Notes: a model not told the origin generated them from the letters alone. 64,000 nt of DNA from Porpolomopsis calyptriformis (GCA_951640195.1 OX621163.1:1054001-1118000), one strand, 5' to 3'; positions 21,219 through 33,441 are shown, numbered from the stretch's first letter. Numbers and translations: made by a program.

Positions 21219-23515
21219 TTACCCGCATCGTCGACCCACCCGTCCCCTTCTTTCGTCCTTCGCGGACAAGCGTAGGCATGCTGATTTCGGATCGTTGGAA
21301 ATAACGGTGCACCGGTTCTGTTCTACAGAGCCAAATTCAAACCCGGTCTTCATTGCAACAGCCTCGGAGACACATCTCCCTTCAGCGACAGCATGGTTAA
21401 CATCTCGCCTTATTTCGAATTTCGACACGATGAAAGCTCCGGTCGTCATCTCGTGCCCACCGTCACCATGCGACGTGCAAGCAGGAAGATCAGAGCCATG
21501 CTTGACTCGCCCCGAATATCCAGAAGGATGGATTCCAAGGTTGCGGAAACTATCAGAGAGATGGCGAATGCTTTCGACCGGCTGCGAAATGCGCTCAGCG
21601 GTATATCCAAATCCGTCTTGCTTCGTCCTCGTATCGGAATCATTCCCCTCTTGGCCTCTTTGGACAACCAAGATGTCACTATTCTCGTTGCGGTCATCGC
21701 AGGTACGAAAGGATAGTTCGCGATTATTCCAAACCTTGCTGGTTGAAGTAGAGAGGAACGCTTTCAAAGCATTGAGCGAGCTATCTCGTATGATGACTGG
21801 ATTCCGACCAGATACCGGCATTCTAGAAGGCAGCTTTTGTGATAACAGCGGTTGCAATCCTGAACCTCGTTTCCCTCGTCTGCGACGACGGGCAGAACCT
21901 GTCAATCGTCGGCTCGAATTTTCCTCTCGCCATCCTGAAACAGGCTTTCTGCCGATATTCGTTCTACCCTCCGGGGCAGACCAGCGGCGTGACCGGTCAT
22001 GTTCGAGCCTACAACCATTGATCCCTTTTCTCTTCGAGTTCTTCCCCTTCTCGTTTCTCTTCTGTCTCTTGCGCGCAGAGGGTGAGGAAGGCGGTATCGA
22101 ATCCACCATAGGGGCAATGGCCCAGTTCGGTCGATCTGCTGTGTGGCCAAGGCCTTCTGCGTGAGACTCTCGTTGTTCCGAGATGTGAATCCGTCTGGAC
22201 CCCACATTTGAGGCTGTACGTGAACGACTCCGTTTTCTAGATAGATGATTCCGTGACTTTGTTTCCTTCCCGTCCGGATCTGCTGCAGTCGAGAGGATGC
22301 ATTCGGGTAAACGAGTAGTTACCTAAACTTCCGTCAAGTCCAGGCAATTTACACGGTTGAAGGCGCTCACCATCGTTGCCTCAGAGCAGGTGGAGGTAAA
22401 AGGTAGCCTGATTTCGATAGGCCATGGCTGACTTTTGGGCTGTAATGAACTCGTATTCAAGGAATCGAGGGGAAGCGGAGGCTTGCTGATATTGGAGAAT
22501 AGTTTGCAGTATACGACTTCACTTCTGGATGAATAAAACACCGTCGGTTCTTCCGGACGAGAATGGATTGAAGGCAGAGTGGACGATCTGCCCGTACTCT
22601 GAGGAGGCCCTTCGATACGAAGATTACGTGGGGTAACCATACTTTCGCATGTAGGACGCGTGATAGAGAGCTAAGAAGGATTCATGTTCAAAATTTTAGC
22701 AAGATACAAGGTAGCGTATTGGCGCACCTGCCCGAAGGCTGGAGTAATGTTGAATTTATTGAAAGATCCCAGATTCGTCTGATCACTTTGAAGAGACCCG
22801 GGTTCCGAGATGCAGGTATAGGCTGAATCATAGAAGGCTATAGAAGTGTCAAACGTAGGAGGTCTTGTGGCCGAGCGAGTTGATATCTTGGTTTCTTGGA
22901 AGTGAATGACTTCACCAGCCAAGTGTGTTTCGCTGAGGGGCTATTGTCGAGATGGTTGAGTAACAAAGAGCGTAGGTCGCAAATAAGCTGTTCTCACAGA
23001 AAATGTGTGGATGCAAGGTTTCGCGCGGGGGAGGGAAAGGTTCCTTTCGGCTAAGGATTCGTGCTGGAGCGACAGGTTCACGGTCAAATTGTCAGATGGT
23101 ATAAAGAGAGAGTACGAACCAATCGAGGTAATAAAATGGTGCGGTTCGCCTTTGTCCCGGATGGGTCCTGTGGGGTGAGTTGAGTGCATGTGTACCATAT
23201 GTATCGCAACACGATGGATGACGTACTACATGCGCTAGAAGTGTGGACTCGTGGAGAAGGCTGCTTACCCGCGCTCCACGTATATTTGGAGAAGGTAGCC
23301 TGTCTGCATCGGCAGTGACGTTTCCAGAAACTAAATGGAGAAACCCAGAATCCATCATACCCGCAGGGCTTTAGAGTGCGTCCTCGCGTGTTCTCGAGCT
23401 CAAAGATCTGATGCCCGAGACCAGTGGTTCGTGGTTGAACGCTGAATGGCGGGATACTGCCAAACAAGACAATATATGATGTCCCAGTCCCACCATGGCT
23501 CACTCCATGATGCAC
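21219..23515 (-). CDS. Orphan multi-exon protein with basic nuclear-type region
   Basis: Minus-strand frames join across plausible introns. The 5' part includes YIVLFGSIPPFSVQPRTTG and NTRGRTLKPCGYDGFW; then NLTVNLSLQHESLAERNLSL, GEVIHFQETKISTRS, FDTSIAFYDSAYTC, NLRIEGPPQSTGRS and EIRLPFTSTCSEATM. An intron at about 22323-22370 joins in frame to VTTRLPECILSTAADP, and the same frame stays open down to 21219. This last exon carries basic clusters (HLSRKRSRSRTAS, ARKRQKRNEKGKNSKRKG) typical of nuclear localisation. The 5' end has no ATG in the first recognised frame, so the start is missing or the first exon is elsewhere; the 3' end may also be spliced (GTAAAG donor at the terminal codon). I do not recognise a domain. 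The antisense frame at 21295-22164 is the main alternative. Confidence 0.45.
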
Positions 23516-23758
23516 ACAAGTACGGCACCGAATAATTTCATCCCCTCTTCACGGTGGTCCTGATATTGAGAAGTGTTCCGGTAGAAGACGTTTTACTTTG
23601 CCCCCTTGCGTGTTCTTTAGATTCCTGGTCGTGAAGTGAAAACGTCGGGAGGTAAGGTTGATTTACCACATTTGGAAGAAACTCTCATCATCAAATTTTC
23701 GAATCAAGGCAGCGCCTTCAGTGCATTATCTAGTCCAGCTTTACTATCTATTGCTATC

Positions 23759-25462
23759 ATGGAAGAAAGCACGCATCTCACCCAGCCTCACGACCCATCA
23801 CCAATATTCGACAGTTTTGACATCGATCTTGTTGTAAAAGTTCTCTCTCACACCGCTTTCAGTACGTCCCGGGCGCTCTGTGTTTATCTTGTCATAACTG
23901 GAATCCGTGTACAGGCCCATTCTTTGTATTCTTCATCCCTGTTTTCTATTATTTTCATGGAACCAAAGTCACGGATCCAATAATGATCCTTACTGCGGGG
24001 TACTACGTGGCGATATCAGCATTCTGTATGTTATTTGCATAATAGGGAAGCCAACGGTGGATCTTATCCGCTTTAAAGGGTTCCTCAAGTGGTACTCGAG
24101 ATTGTACCGCAATCAAGGAAGTCTGCTTTTTGGTCCCGGACCCTTAGATTGGGGCGAACAGATCATTGTCGTCACGGGTGGTAAGCGATCACAATATCAA
24201 ATCCTGAGTTGGGTATGGACTGTCTTTGCAGGCGCCTCCGGTGTTGGCGAATTGCTAGCAAATACTCTAGCGGTCAGGAATGTAAACGTCGTGGTCTTGG
24301 ATGTCAACCCGATCATTACTGAAAATTGTATGTGTGTTCTCCTTGTTTTCTGTTCTCCCAGATCTTTATGCTGACGGACGATGTCTTATACAGATAATAT
24401 TGCCTATTATAAATGTGACGTATCTAAATGGGAAGAAGTCGAAGCAGTATCTAAAAAAATTATAGACGAGGTACATTTCCATTCAAGTTATTATTCTCGA
24501 AGTCCCCCTTTTGACGGGTGTGTTGATTTCAGATTGGTCATCCTACAGCCCTCATCAATAATGCGGGTGTTGTTCAAGGCAAATTGATCCTTGATCTGCA
24601 GCCAGCCGACATACAACAGTGTGTATCCCGCCAAGTGTCTCACCCCAACACTGATGCATGTGAGTTCTCAGGACGTTCGGGGTTAACACTCTGGCCCACT
24701 TCTGGACCCTCAAAGCCTTTCTCCCCGAGATGCTAAAGCAGAAAAAAGGACATATTGTACGTTATTGCATGCACTTGGGTGTGTTTTTAGATCCCTGATT
24801 CAAGATAGGTTACAATGGCCTCTGTGACGGGACTGGCCGGGTGTGCGCAAATGAGTGAGTTGATATGCTGGATGGAAGGCAGAAACTGATTGCCCTCCTC
24901 ACCTAGCTGATTATTGTGCGTCCAAAGCAGCTATTATATCCATGCATGAAGCTCTCCGATATGAACTGGACAAGCGGTAATATATTGCATATATACCCTG
25001 ATAATTCTCCGGGAGTTCACGAAACGTTTCAGTTATCACTGCCCGAACATCCGCACTACCCTTGTCATGCCGGGCCACGTTCTTACCCCGATGTTCTCAA
25101 GAGTGAAGTTCCCTTCGAACGCTTTCTATAAATTTTTATTTCCCTCTATTCCGCCGGTTGCGGTTGTCAAATCGGTTATCGCAGCCTTGGACGAACAGCA
25201 CTCGAGGACCATATTGCTACCGTTGTTCACGCAAGGAGGTCCGTTTTTGAAACTCTTGCCAAGTTTCTTGAGAGATTTTGTGCAATGGGTAAGCTGAGTT
25301 GTTTGGCTCTCCACACGCCCCGATCTTGATCGATCACCCGTGATTCTAAAGATTGCGGGGGCAGATTATGCCATGCAGGATTTCGTAAAAGTGACTGGTC
25401 GACGTCCCGAAGAAGGCCCCCTGATTGTTGTAGGGTCATCTGACAGAGAGAAAGACGAGTGA
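23759..25462 (+). CDS. Short-chain dehydrogenase/reductase, SDR16C (retinol dehydrogenase-like)
   Basis: A membrane-anchored NAD(P)-dependent SDR resembling RDH10/DHRS3/SDR16C. Exon 1 starts MEESTHLTQPHDPSP and is followed by a hydrophobic anchor (FFVFFIPVFYYFHG). The Rossmann domain shows VVTGGASGVGE (TGxxxGxG), VVVLDVN, CDVSKWEEV, LINNAGVVQGKL (NNAG), NTLAHFWTLKAFLPEM, IVTMASVTGLAG (catalytic Ser), DYCASKAAI (YxxxK) and TLVMPGHVLTPMF. The C-terminus has VAVVKSVIAALDEQ and ends VGSSDREKDE (TGA 25460-25462). About eight short introns, for example GTAATATATTG...CAG between ELDKR and YHCPN. All catalytic residues (Asn, Ser, Tyr, Lys) are present. The substrate is not predictable; lipid- or sterol-like hydrophobic substrates are usual for the group. 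Confidence 0.88.
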
Positions 25463-25842
25463 TGGGTTGATTGATGGAGCTTATCAGATAAGATTAGTCC
25501 ATTCAAGTGAAATTTGTGAAAACTGAAGACTTGATTTGAGTCATCTACCGATATTGAAAATCACTAGATGGAAAAAGTACTAGATGAATCAGCCCTACGA
25601 GGGATGGAATGATGAGTCCCGAAAGGGTGAATTCACGCCACAAAATGCCACAATGTCGGTCAATGCAACATCACCGGACCACTATTTAATCAAGCGCGCC
25701 CTCCCTGTAATCGATCGATTGCTTGCACTCCTCCCTTGACTTTCTGGAAACGTCCCTTTTCGTTATCTTCGCTTCAGTTATCTATATCTAGGGGCTATCG
25801 CCGAGTCAGAAAGAAGCGCTTTACTCTACACCCTCTCCAACA
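25463..25842. other. Intergenic region, probable promoter of the next gene
   Basis: Tandem orientation of the flanking genes. AT-rich to about 25600, then pyrimidine-rich (CCCTTTTCGTTATCTTCGC around 25755) just before the ATG at 25843. No gene seen. Confidence 0.4.
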
Positions 25843-27779
25843 ATGATGCACCCCCAAAGATACACCTCGACGCACTCTTCCTCTACCAAAACCCCTCAAT
25901 CTTGGCCCGTCATGGCGTCCAGCAGCTGTTCAAGTCCAAGTGCTACCGACAGTGTACCGTGGGAAACGGAACAGCCTCGTCCAGATTCCATCTCATTTCC
26001 GATAGAGCATTCAATAGACGCGCAGACGCGGTGCGAGCCACAGGTGTGTGTCGAGCAAGTTATGTTCCACTTTCGGTGTGCCTGACATGAGGCCGGTTGG
26101 AACTACGTGTGCAGAGCCCCCGGAGTGACCATAGTTCGATATCACAAAATTACCCTAATCCAGCAATTTCTCGGAATCCGCACACTGGGTGCCTTGAAGA
26201 CGCTATTACCGAGGATGTGCACTGTGGAGCAGTCGTTCCGACACTGTCGAACACCCCAACCATGATGCCACAATCGATGCTTCCGGATGATGCAGTGCCA
26301 CACCCTCAAGTCAAAACATATGTAACTGACGAAAGGGAACGCTCTTTTGACTGTGACAACATGGTACGCACACCCCTCTCTCTCCTCTTCCCTTCTTTGT
26401 TTCTCACAGGGTCAACATCAGCACACCGAGCGATTCCCGACATCATCCCCTCAAGTGTCCTGCGTGATGCCATTTAATGAACCTGGGCTGTCCGACGAGG
26501 ACAACAACGTGAGTTCAGATTCAGTTACGCGCAAATCCATATGTTCATTTCGTGTCTCACAGTCATTATTCCGAGAGTTACGCCTCGATCGGCGAAACTT
26601 GATCCTGGACTCTGTGTATGATGATGTGCCACACATCATCATCACACCTCCGGAAGATACATGGGATGCCACAGCCGTATATTGGGAAAACAGGCTTGGT
26701 TTCCAATCCCCAGACCATCTGATGGTCATTGAGTATCCTTCCCCACTTATCACCTCTGTGCCACCACCTGTGGATGGATGCTCCCACCGCGGTTGGGATG
26801 ATCCACAGGTGGTTGAACGAAGTGATGGGGTATCTCAACCACCATCCATTTTCAACCACACCAAATTCATGCAGTCGGTACGTCAAATTTTCATACTTGA
26901 TGCATTTGACAAGTTGCTCATCTATCCTTCAGATGGAGCGCTCGACGGCAGAATATCAAGGACTGTCGCATGTGGTAACCGCATTGCAAAAGCACCAATT
27001 GAAAGCGGCCGTAAGTTCTTTTGTTTGTCATTCTACTATCCGTCTAATATTTACTCGTCGGGCATAGGCTTTTGCAGCAAGCCACATTGCCGACTCATTC
27101 CGGACACGATACGATTGTCCGGATTTTTTCTGCAGACTCGAAAAACCTTTCCAATGGTCAGATCCCGCTGAGGTTCGTATCATCCCGGTCTCAACTTCGT
27201 GTTAGATGTTGACAACTCCTTCAGCCCCTCATTTTGGCCAGCCGATATTACCTAGGCACGACTGTCATCGATTCTGTCTGCCCGTTCACAGCCCCCCATA
27301 TTATCATTAATGAATCTCCCCCGCCGAATCCTTGGATAGCATGGGGCAATGCAACCAACGACCCGCAGGATTGTGATAACGGAAGATACCTCACTGTACC
27401 CTCGCACTTGGTCTCCTTCGTGAACGCAGACGGCTTGGATGATGCCGATTCCTTTGCTCCTTGGGCAGATTCCGGCGAGGACTCGTGTTCCCTACCAGAC
27501 AGTTCATCCCCCAGTACACCCCTCACCGGTGAAGATCACGAGGCGGACGCGTTCTTCGTTTCCTGTTGTCGCTCAGACGAGCCCTGTGATTGCTCCGGCG
27601 AGGCGATTGCCATGGGCGGAGCGGAGCTGGAGCTCGCTACCCCGACAACGTGGGCTGCCGACTTAGCACGGCCGACTTGCGATATTTTTGCTAATGGGGA
27701 CGACGACGACGACGACGGCCTTCCTCCATTCGATGAGTGGTACCTGACCATTCTGGAACGTACCCGCGGAGCAAATTAA
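25843..27779 (+). CDS. Orphan Ser/Pro/acidic protein, unknown function
   Basis: A series of plus-strand exons starting MMHPQRYTSTHSSSTKTP and ending FDEWYLTILERTRGAN (TAA 27777-27779). Pieces between short introns: SISQNYPNPAISRNPHTGCLE, QVKTYVTDERERSFDCDNM, GQHQHTERFPTSSPQVSC, LRLDRRNLILDSVYDDVPH, DTWDATAVYWENRLGF, EYQGLSHVVTALQKHQLKAA, ASHIADSFRTRYDCPDFF, CRLEKPFQWSDPAE, PLILASRYYLGTTVID. The C-terminal exon is acidic with a poly-Asp run coded by GAC repeats near 27699-27717. The regular spacing of GT...AG junctions argues for a real gene, but I see no known domain. It is probably restricted to related fungi. It could act in transcription or signalling; this is a guess. Confidence 0.5.
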
Positions 27780-28071
27780 AACACGCACTGTTTTCATTAG
27801 AGTCCGAATTGTAGATTCATATACCCTCCGCAACATCTATCCCACGTTTATATTGTAGCCATTAAATAGCACCCACTTGATCTTGCATTTTCCCTCCCCT
27901 GTTTCTTCTCACCGTAGATCTCGCCTCATTAATAAGACAAACTTGAATTGAGATAATGTTTCGCACCTTCCTTCAATTCAATTCAAATTTAAATGGATTT
28001 CATCATCAGAATGTACGTTTGTCAAATAAGAACCTGAGACGGGGGTCCGTACTGCGTGCAACAGTGATAGA
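27780..28071. other. Convergent 3' intergenic region
   Basis: AT-rich, with AATTCAATTCAAATTTAAATGG near 27980. It separates two converging genes and shows no coding signal. Confidence 0.4.
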
Positions 28072-30220
28072 TTAATCAGTATCGTACATACAACATGAGG
28101 GATGTGATATCGATGCTAAATGATTGTGAGAATGAATCGAGGGTATACGCCTAGATAGATGTGGTACATTGAAGGAGTGTTTAGCGTGATCGTGTATGTG
28201 CGCTTTTTGAATGATAATTGAGAAGGCTGGTGGTACAACAGTGAGTCCTTGATGGTAAAACAACAACAACCAAGGTGCCCTTAGGTAAGAAATGGCGAAC
28301 CCAGGAATAGATGCTAGGCTGATGGGTTCAGGCGACAGTGTGACATAATTTTTGTAAACGTGGCTGACGAAGAGGTCTTCAGCAAGACCGTAAAAGAGAC
28401 TGTGCGCGGATCGATTTTTTCTTGTCCACCTGGACAGCGTGAGCGAAAATATGCAGTGAAAGATTTGGATGCTATGAAAACGTACCAACAAGTTCGCCGT
28501 TTTGAAGGTTGAACTGTACATGTGATTGACCCCGTTTTCCTCGAGAACGCGAGAGAAGCGAGAAACGAGTCCGTGCTTATCTGAAAACCAGATGTGGCCA
28601 TGGGGACAAGAGTTAGCTTGGATGGAAGGGTAATTTTGGACGTCCCACCTAACCCAAACCGGCGTAAGTCGACTTGAAGACACCTTAGCGTGGAGTTTCC
28701 ATCGTCATCGTCGCTGTCCGCGTTGTCAGAAGCGTCAGCGTTATTCGTGTCACGGTCAGCAGCGTCTAATTCGCCGCTGCAAATGACCATGTGTCGCTCG
28801 TGCGGGGGGAACAGAGCGGCGAGTAGCAACACATCCGTGGTGAGAGATGAACCTTCTTGTGTCCGGGTAAAACTGAAGAAAGGTACTTTGGTTAAGTTGT
28901 CCCTATTCCGTTGTAGCCTCGGGGAAGGCTGGGAACTAGTACTTTTTGAATGCGACTGTTGAGGCTCTTTGTCATCGGTGATCGGGGAAAGAGAGGGAAG
29001 AGAAACGATGCGATGCTTAGAGGTTGATGACACATTAGTTGATATTTTGGTGAGGTCCGAGCAGGAGTGAGAAGCGGCGGATGTGGGAGGAGGTGAAGTA
29101 GAATGGGTTCCTGCAGATGGGTGAGAAAAGTAGCCGTCTTCGTCGCTAGAGGAAGAAATTGAAGAGAAGGAACGGCCTCGGGTGATACTAGGAGAAATGG
29201 GGGAAGGCGGTTTTTGCGGTCGTGAGAAGGTTGAAGGAGAGCGAGCGGGAAGAGGGATGAGTTCTGGGAAGGCAACCAATTTTACAATTTTGAGTCCCCA
29301 GTTGTCGAGGCAGTTGTCAGACAGGCCGACGCAAGCGAGATCAGTGAGAAGAAGGCGAACATCACCTGCTAATGGTGAATGTGATTTAGTTCGGGCTGCG
29401 GGAATGATGGGAATCGAGGGGATAGTGTCTGTAGAAGATAGTGAAGTAGCGGAATGGGTGAGTGATCTCTGGGTGTGGACTTGTTCGAGGATAGAAGGGA
29501 GAGAAGAAGTGACATCCCGGTTCTGCATGATGATGGACTCCAACGCGATGTCGGACGTAAAATGGTCGGGTGAAATTGGGGAAAGAGGGGGGGAGAGGGA
29601 GGTTAGAACGTTTGAATCTTGAGGATGAAGGTCAAAGCCGGCGGAAGCAAAAAGGGCCATGACCTCTTTTATGCGGACTTCTTTTACCTGGGGATGAAAT
29701 CGATCACAAGGCAGGGGCGTGGCAGAAGTAGACGCACAAATATGAAGTCAGACATGTAAGATGACTGGTAGAGGATGGAGATGCCGGCTGCTGCCAAAGG
29801 AGCCGAAAGTTCGTGCACGCGGGCACCGGAATTATCTTTGAGGAGCGATAAACGCAGAGGGAAAGATGAAGAAGAAGGGGACAGACCTTGGTCGTCGGAA
29901 TGAGAATCGATTTGAAGTACTGACCAGTTTTCGTAAGATATTTCGATGGACTCAGGAGAGAGACTCCTGGAGGGAGAAGAGGCGGAAGTGGAGCGATGGG
30001 GGTAATGGTGTCTGTCATGCCTTGCGATTTGCTCGAAATCGTTGAGCATATGGTGCTCGATGAAGAGAGAGACTTCGATCTCATTGGAAGTGACGTTGAG
30101 GAAGGAGGGTGTAGGCTGAAGGATCTGTCGTAGGATTGGATTTGAGAGTTGAGGGAGACGAGAGCGAGGGATATGGACGAGAGAAAGGGAGGCTGGCAGA
30201 CGAGAAATGGTGAATGGCAT
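28072..30220 (-). CDS. CASTOR-like ACT-domain protein (putative amino-acid sensor)
   Basis: ATG at 30220 (MPFTISRLPASLSLVHIPRS). The N-terminal part has ILRQILQPTPSFLNVTSNE and IEVSLFIEHHML, then ENWSVLQIDSHSD, DNSGARVHELSAPLAAAG and ISILYQSSYMSDFIFV. This is the ACT/ACT_7 pattern found in mammalian arginine sensors CASTOR1/2 and in fungal homologues. An intron (GTGCGTCTACTTC...CCCCAG, about 29690-29737) joins KEVRIKEVMALFASAGFDL. A Ser/Pro-rich loop of over 200 residues follows, then a second ACT unit (DVRLLLTDLACVGLSDN, WGLKIVKLVAFPELIPL before the loop; DKHGLVSRFSRVLEENGVN after it). The exact 3' end is unclear: the last good block is LAEDLFVSHVYKNYVTLS and the frame stays open to 28072. 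A role in sensing an amino acid for TORC1 is inferred from the family only. Confidence 0.72.
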
Positions 30221-30345
30221 GAGCAGAGAGAGATGAGGGACGAGCAAGAGCAATCGAAACCGAATCGGGGTGGCAGTGAATGACCGGGCCGGGATGTCCG
30301 ATTCTCATCACAACGTGTATTACAAAGAAAATAATAAATAAAGGA

Positions 30346-31254
30346 TTACTTTCTAGTTCTCTTCCCGGCTCGCGGCGATACTTTCTTCTTCGTCCGTCCA
30401 CGACGAGGGGGGGTGTGCGGGGTAGCTACGGTCCGGGTCCGGAAAAAGTAGCGGGCAAATGCGGGCGAAGTTATTATCGGCGCTTCAAGGTCTGAAGGTG
30501 GTGATGGTGCCTTGGATGGCGAAGTCAGGGCGGGTGACAGTCGGTCATCTGCTTTCGGACCCGGTAAGGTAAATGAATAGGACACGAGGATCGATCCCGA
30601 TCGCTGCCCATCGTTGTCCAGCTGAGATGGGAGGATGATGCGCTCCACAATAGGCTGCTGCCACTGCAGAGTGCCTCTCGGCGTGACCAGAGGGGTCTCT
30701 ATGTATGGCTCAGACTCTTGGGAGTCAAACTGAAGGGGGGGTTGGGACATCGGTGAAGAATCGTTTCCGTGGCCTTCCGTCGTCCGAGATGGGCTAGTCG
30801 GAGTCACGGGTTGGCTTGGGCCACGCTCATACAGGGTCAAATTAAGAAAACCGCGTGGACGGGTTGCCAAGGGATGGTCAGGCTGGTCCACTTCTTCTGC
30901 GGCCGGTTCGGTCAGTTTCCGTTCTAATGATCTCGACTTTCTCGATCGTCCTTCAACGCTTACGGTCGACTCTGACTGTCGCAGACCATTTTCATCATTT
31001 TCATCTCTCGCTCGCTTTAATGGTCTCGGGTCGGGTTGTATTTGGCGCGGAACACGGGGGATGGGTGCGATGGGCGGTAATGTACTTTCATAGGCGAAAT
31101 CTCGCACTTTGATCCCGTACAGGGCGAGCGTTGAGGGGAGTGGCTGAGCAGATCGAACTAAAGTGGCGTTATGTACAGGTCTGGTGGCAGAAGTTGAAGA
31201 CTTTGAAGAACACAATAATAGCCTTGAGGATATGTTGCGTTGTGGAGCAGACAT
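30346..31254 (-). CDS. Hypothetical Pro/Ser-rich basic protein
   Basis: A single-exon ORF of 302 residues with a good ATG (MSAPQRNISSRLLL). A conserved-looking core is PLPSTLALYGIKVRDFAYES and PLKRARDENDENG. The middle has several SP/TP sites (a pattern of CDK/MAPK targets) and the C-terminus is strongly basic (PRRGRTKKKVSPRAGKRTRK), which suggests a nuclear protein. It lies between the ACT-domain gene (same strand, 125 bp away) and the PP2C phosphatase (divergent, 290 bp between starts). No domain recognised. Confidence 0.6.
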   Translation of the reverse strand: MSAPQRNISSRLLLCSSKSSTSATRPVHNATLVRSAQPLPSTLALYGIKVRDFAYESTLPPIAPIPRVPRQIQPDPRPLKRARDENDENGLRQSESTVSVEGRSRKSRSLERKLTEPAAEEVDQPDHPLATRPRGFLNLTLYERGPSQPVTPTSPSRTTEGHGNDSSPMSQPPLQFDSQESEPYIETPLVTPRGTLQWQQPIVERIILPSQLDNDGQRSGSILVSYSFTLPGPKADDRLSPALTSPSKAPSPPSDLEAPIITSPAFARYFFRTRTVATPHTPPRRGRTKKKVSPRAGKRTRK

Positions 31255-31544
31255 GTGTCTCGACTTACAGATGACAGCCCGTTTCTAAACGATCCTTGGC
31301 CACTTCTGTCCAGGGCCAGGGCTTGAGATGCCATCCAGATTACGCTTAAGAATTTACAGATGAAACAGAGTTGATTCCAAAAAGATGGCTATCGCTGAAC
31401 TGGCAGCATTGAGAAAGAGACGAGGAGAAGGTGCGGCACTCCGGAAGTGGGACTTTGAACCAGTCGTGACCTCGTCACAGTAACGTTACGTCACACTTTC
31501 CTTTCCAAGTAATCTGCCGCCACCCTTTCCTCTCGATCCCAGCC

Positions 31545-33326
31545 ATGTTTCGACGCGCTTGGAAGCCTATCACTACCACCACCGTCTTGGTCGGCACACC
31601 AAGCTACATTTACTACCATAAATTCGTTAAACAGGAGACCTTTGACCTCGCTATAAAGTCTCGAGATTCAGAAGGCAACCTCAAAATGATCGACCACACC
31701 TTTCCGCTTCTCTCGTGGCGGACCATCGAGGCGCGTCTCGCAGAAAATGCTACATATGTGACCAATCAGAGACCTAGCGGAATTACCTGGAAACATACTA
31801 CCGCCTCGCTAGCATCCAATGATCCCATCGAGGACGCCCATTCGCACGCAATCACAGAACGCGACGCATCAGATTCTTCCCTGCCTGGAGACTGGCATTT
31901 CTACGCAGTCATGGACGGCCACAGTGGAACTCACACATCCCAACTCCTGTCCAAATTTCTTATCACCGCCGTTTCTTCCCACTTGTCATCGCTTACAGCA
32001 AAGCCTCCTTCACCATTGCCATCCAAGCTTTTAGAAGGCGTCAAGTCTGTCTTTTGGTCACCCCCACCGACCTCTTCCTCTCCTGCATTGGACGCAGACC
32101 CACAACGCGTCTCCGAAACCATTCAAGAGGCATTCACCCAACTAGACAGGGAGATAATAACCATCCCACTCAAAATACTAGCCGAGCACTCCGGCCACGA
32201 CTTCAAAACCATTCCAGATCTTAGTAAACACTCTATAGGGCAAACATTGATGCTACCTGCCATCGCAGGTGCGCTCGAGCCCCTTCACTTTGACTCCCTT
32301 CGAACCGAATCTCACATTCTCGGCATCAGGTAGCTGTGCGATAATGGCGGTCTTGGATACTGCGCATCAGAATCTTTATGTTGCATGCACAGGTGACTGT
32401 CGCGCTGTCGCTGGGATCTGGGAAGAAAGCCCAAATGGTCAAGGCTCGTGGCGTGTTGAGGTCCTCAGTGAAGATCAGACAGGGCGTAATCCCAAGGAGC
32501 TGGAAAGGTTCGATACACTCTTGGTGCTGCTGTTCTTGTGGTAGCTAACTGCGTCCACCCTTAGAATGCGGTCAGAACATCCCCCAGATGAGTCAGACAC
32601 CGTTATTCAAAATGGACGTGTTCTCGGCGGTTTGGAGCCCACTCGCGCTTTTGGCGACGCCCGTTATAAGTGGACGCGCTCAATCCAAAACGCGTAAGGG
32701 TCCGTCTCCCTCTCACCCTTTTCTAGTAACTCATGTTACCAACAAGTCTGAACCAGGCTTTCCTTACTGGGAGTAACAAACCCCTCCGTGCAACTCCCCA
32801 CTCTTTCAAGACTCCCCCATACGTTACATCGCTTCCGGTCGTTACCCACCGCAAACTTAATATACCCCCTCCCTTGGACTCTAATCACTCAACAACAGGA
32901 TCAAAGTCAACACTCCGTTTTCTCGTTCTTGCGACTGACGGGCTTTGGGACCAACTATCTTCCAATGAAGTTGTCGCCCTTGTCGGTGGCCACCTCTCAG
33001 GACTCCACGGCTCCATCAAAAAATCTGCCTTACCCGCCCTCGTACCCACCACAACTGGTTCCCCAACCATAGAAGGCAAAGACCACACACACAATCAACC
33101 AAAGGGCGGTTCTTGGACATTTGTGGATGATAATGTCAGTACACATCTGATCAGAAACGCGTTTGGTGGGGACAACAAGAAACACCTCCGTAAACTCTTA
33201 AGCATCCCTGCCCCCCACTCGAGACGCTTCCGGGATGATGTGACCGTTACTGTAATATGGTGGGAGGATGGACGCGAGGGTTCGTCAGATTTGACTAAGG
33301 TTAAGCAGATAAAAGCAATGTTATAG
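31545..33326 (+). CDS. PTC5: Mitochondrial PP2C-type phosphatase, PTC5/PDP-like
   Basis: A PP2C-family protein phosphatase of the pyruvate dehydrogenase phosphatase group. N-terminus MFRRAWKPITTTTVLVG with a short hydrophobic stretch looks like a mitochondrial presequence and inner-membrane anchor. Motifs: IEDAHSHAI, FYAVMDGHSGTHTS (metal-binding Asp, DGH), IGQTLMLPAIAG, then an intron (about 32271-32330) to GSCAIMAVLDTAHQNLYVACTGDCRAV, LSEDQTGRN, RVLGGLEPTRAFGDARYKW, RFLVLATDGLWDQLSSNEVV and DDVTVTVIWWED. PTC5 dephosphorylates the E1 alpha subunit of pyruvate dehydrogenase and activates the complex. At least three short introns. Its presumed target complex's E2 gene lies about 4.3 kb downstream. 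Confidence 0.88.
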
Positions 33327-33441
33327 TATGTTATAATTCGTTTTATTCTCAAAAACATGGCAAGTGTAAGTTGGGTGGGTAAGCTATGATACACCATCAA
33401 CAATGCCTGTGCCCTAGCAGATCTAGTAACCGTCCCGGGAT

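Noticed and set aside
21295..22164. Long plus-strand frame of 289 codons
   Set aside because: It is antisense to a minus-strand frame that extends further in both directions, joins upstream exons in phase and carries NLS-like clusters. The plus frame has no domain and no flanking splice logic.
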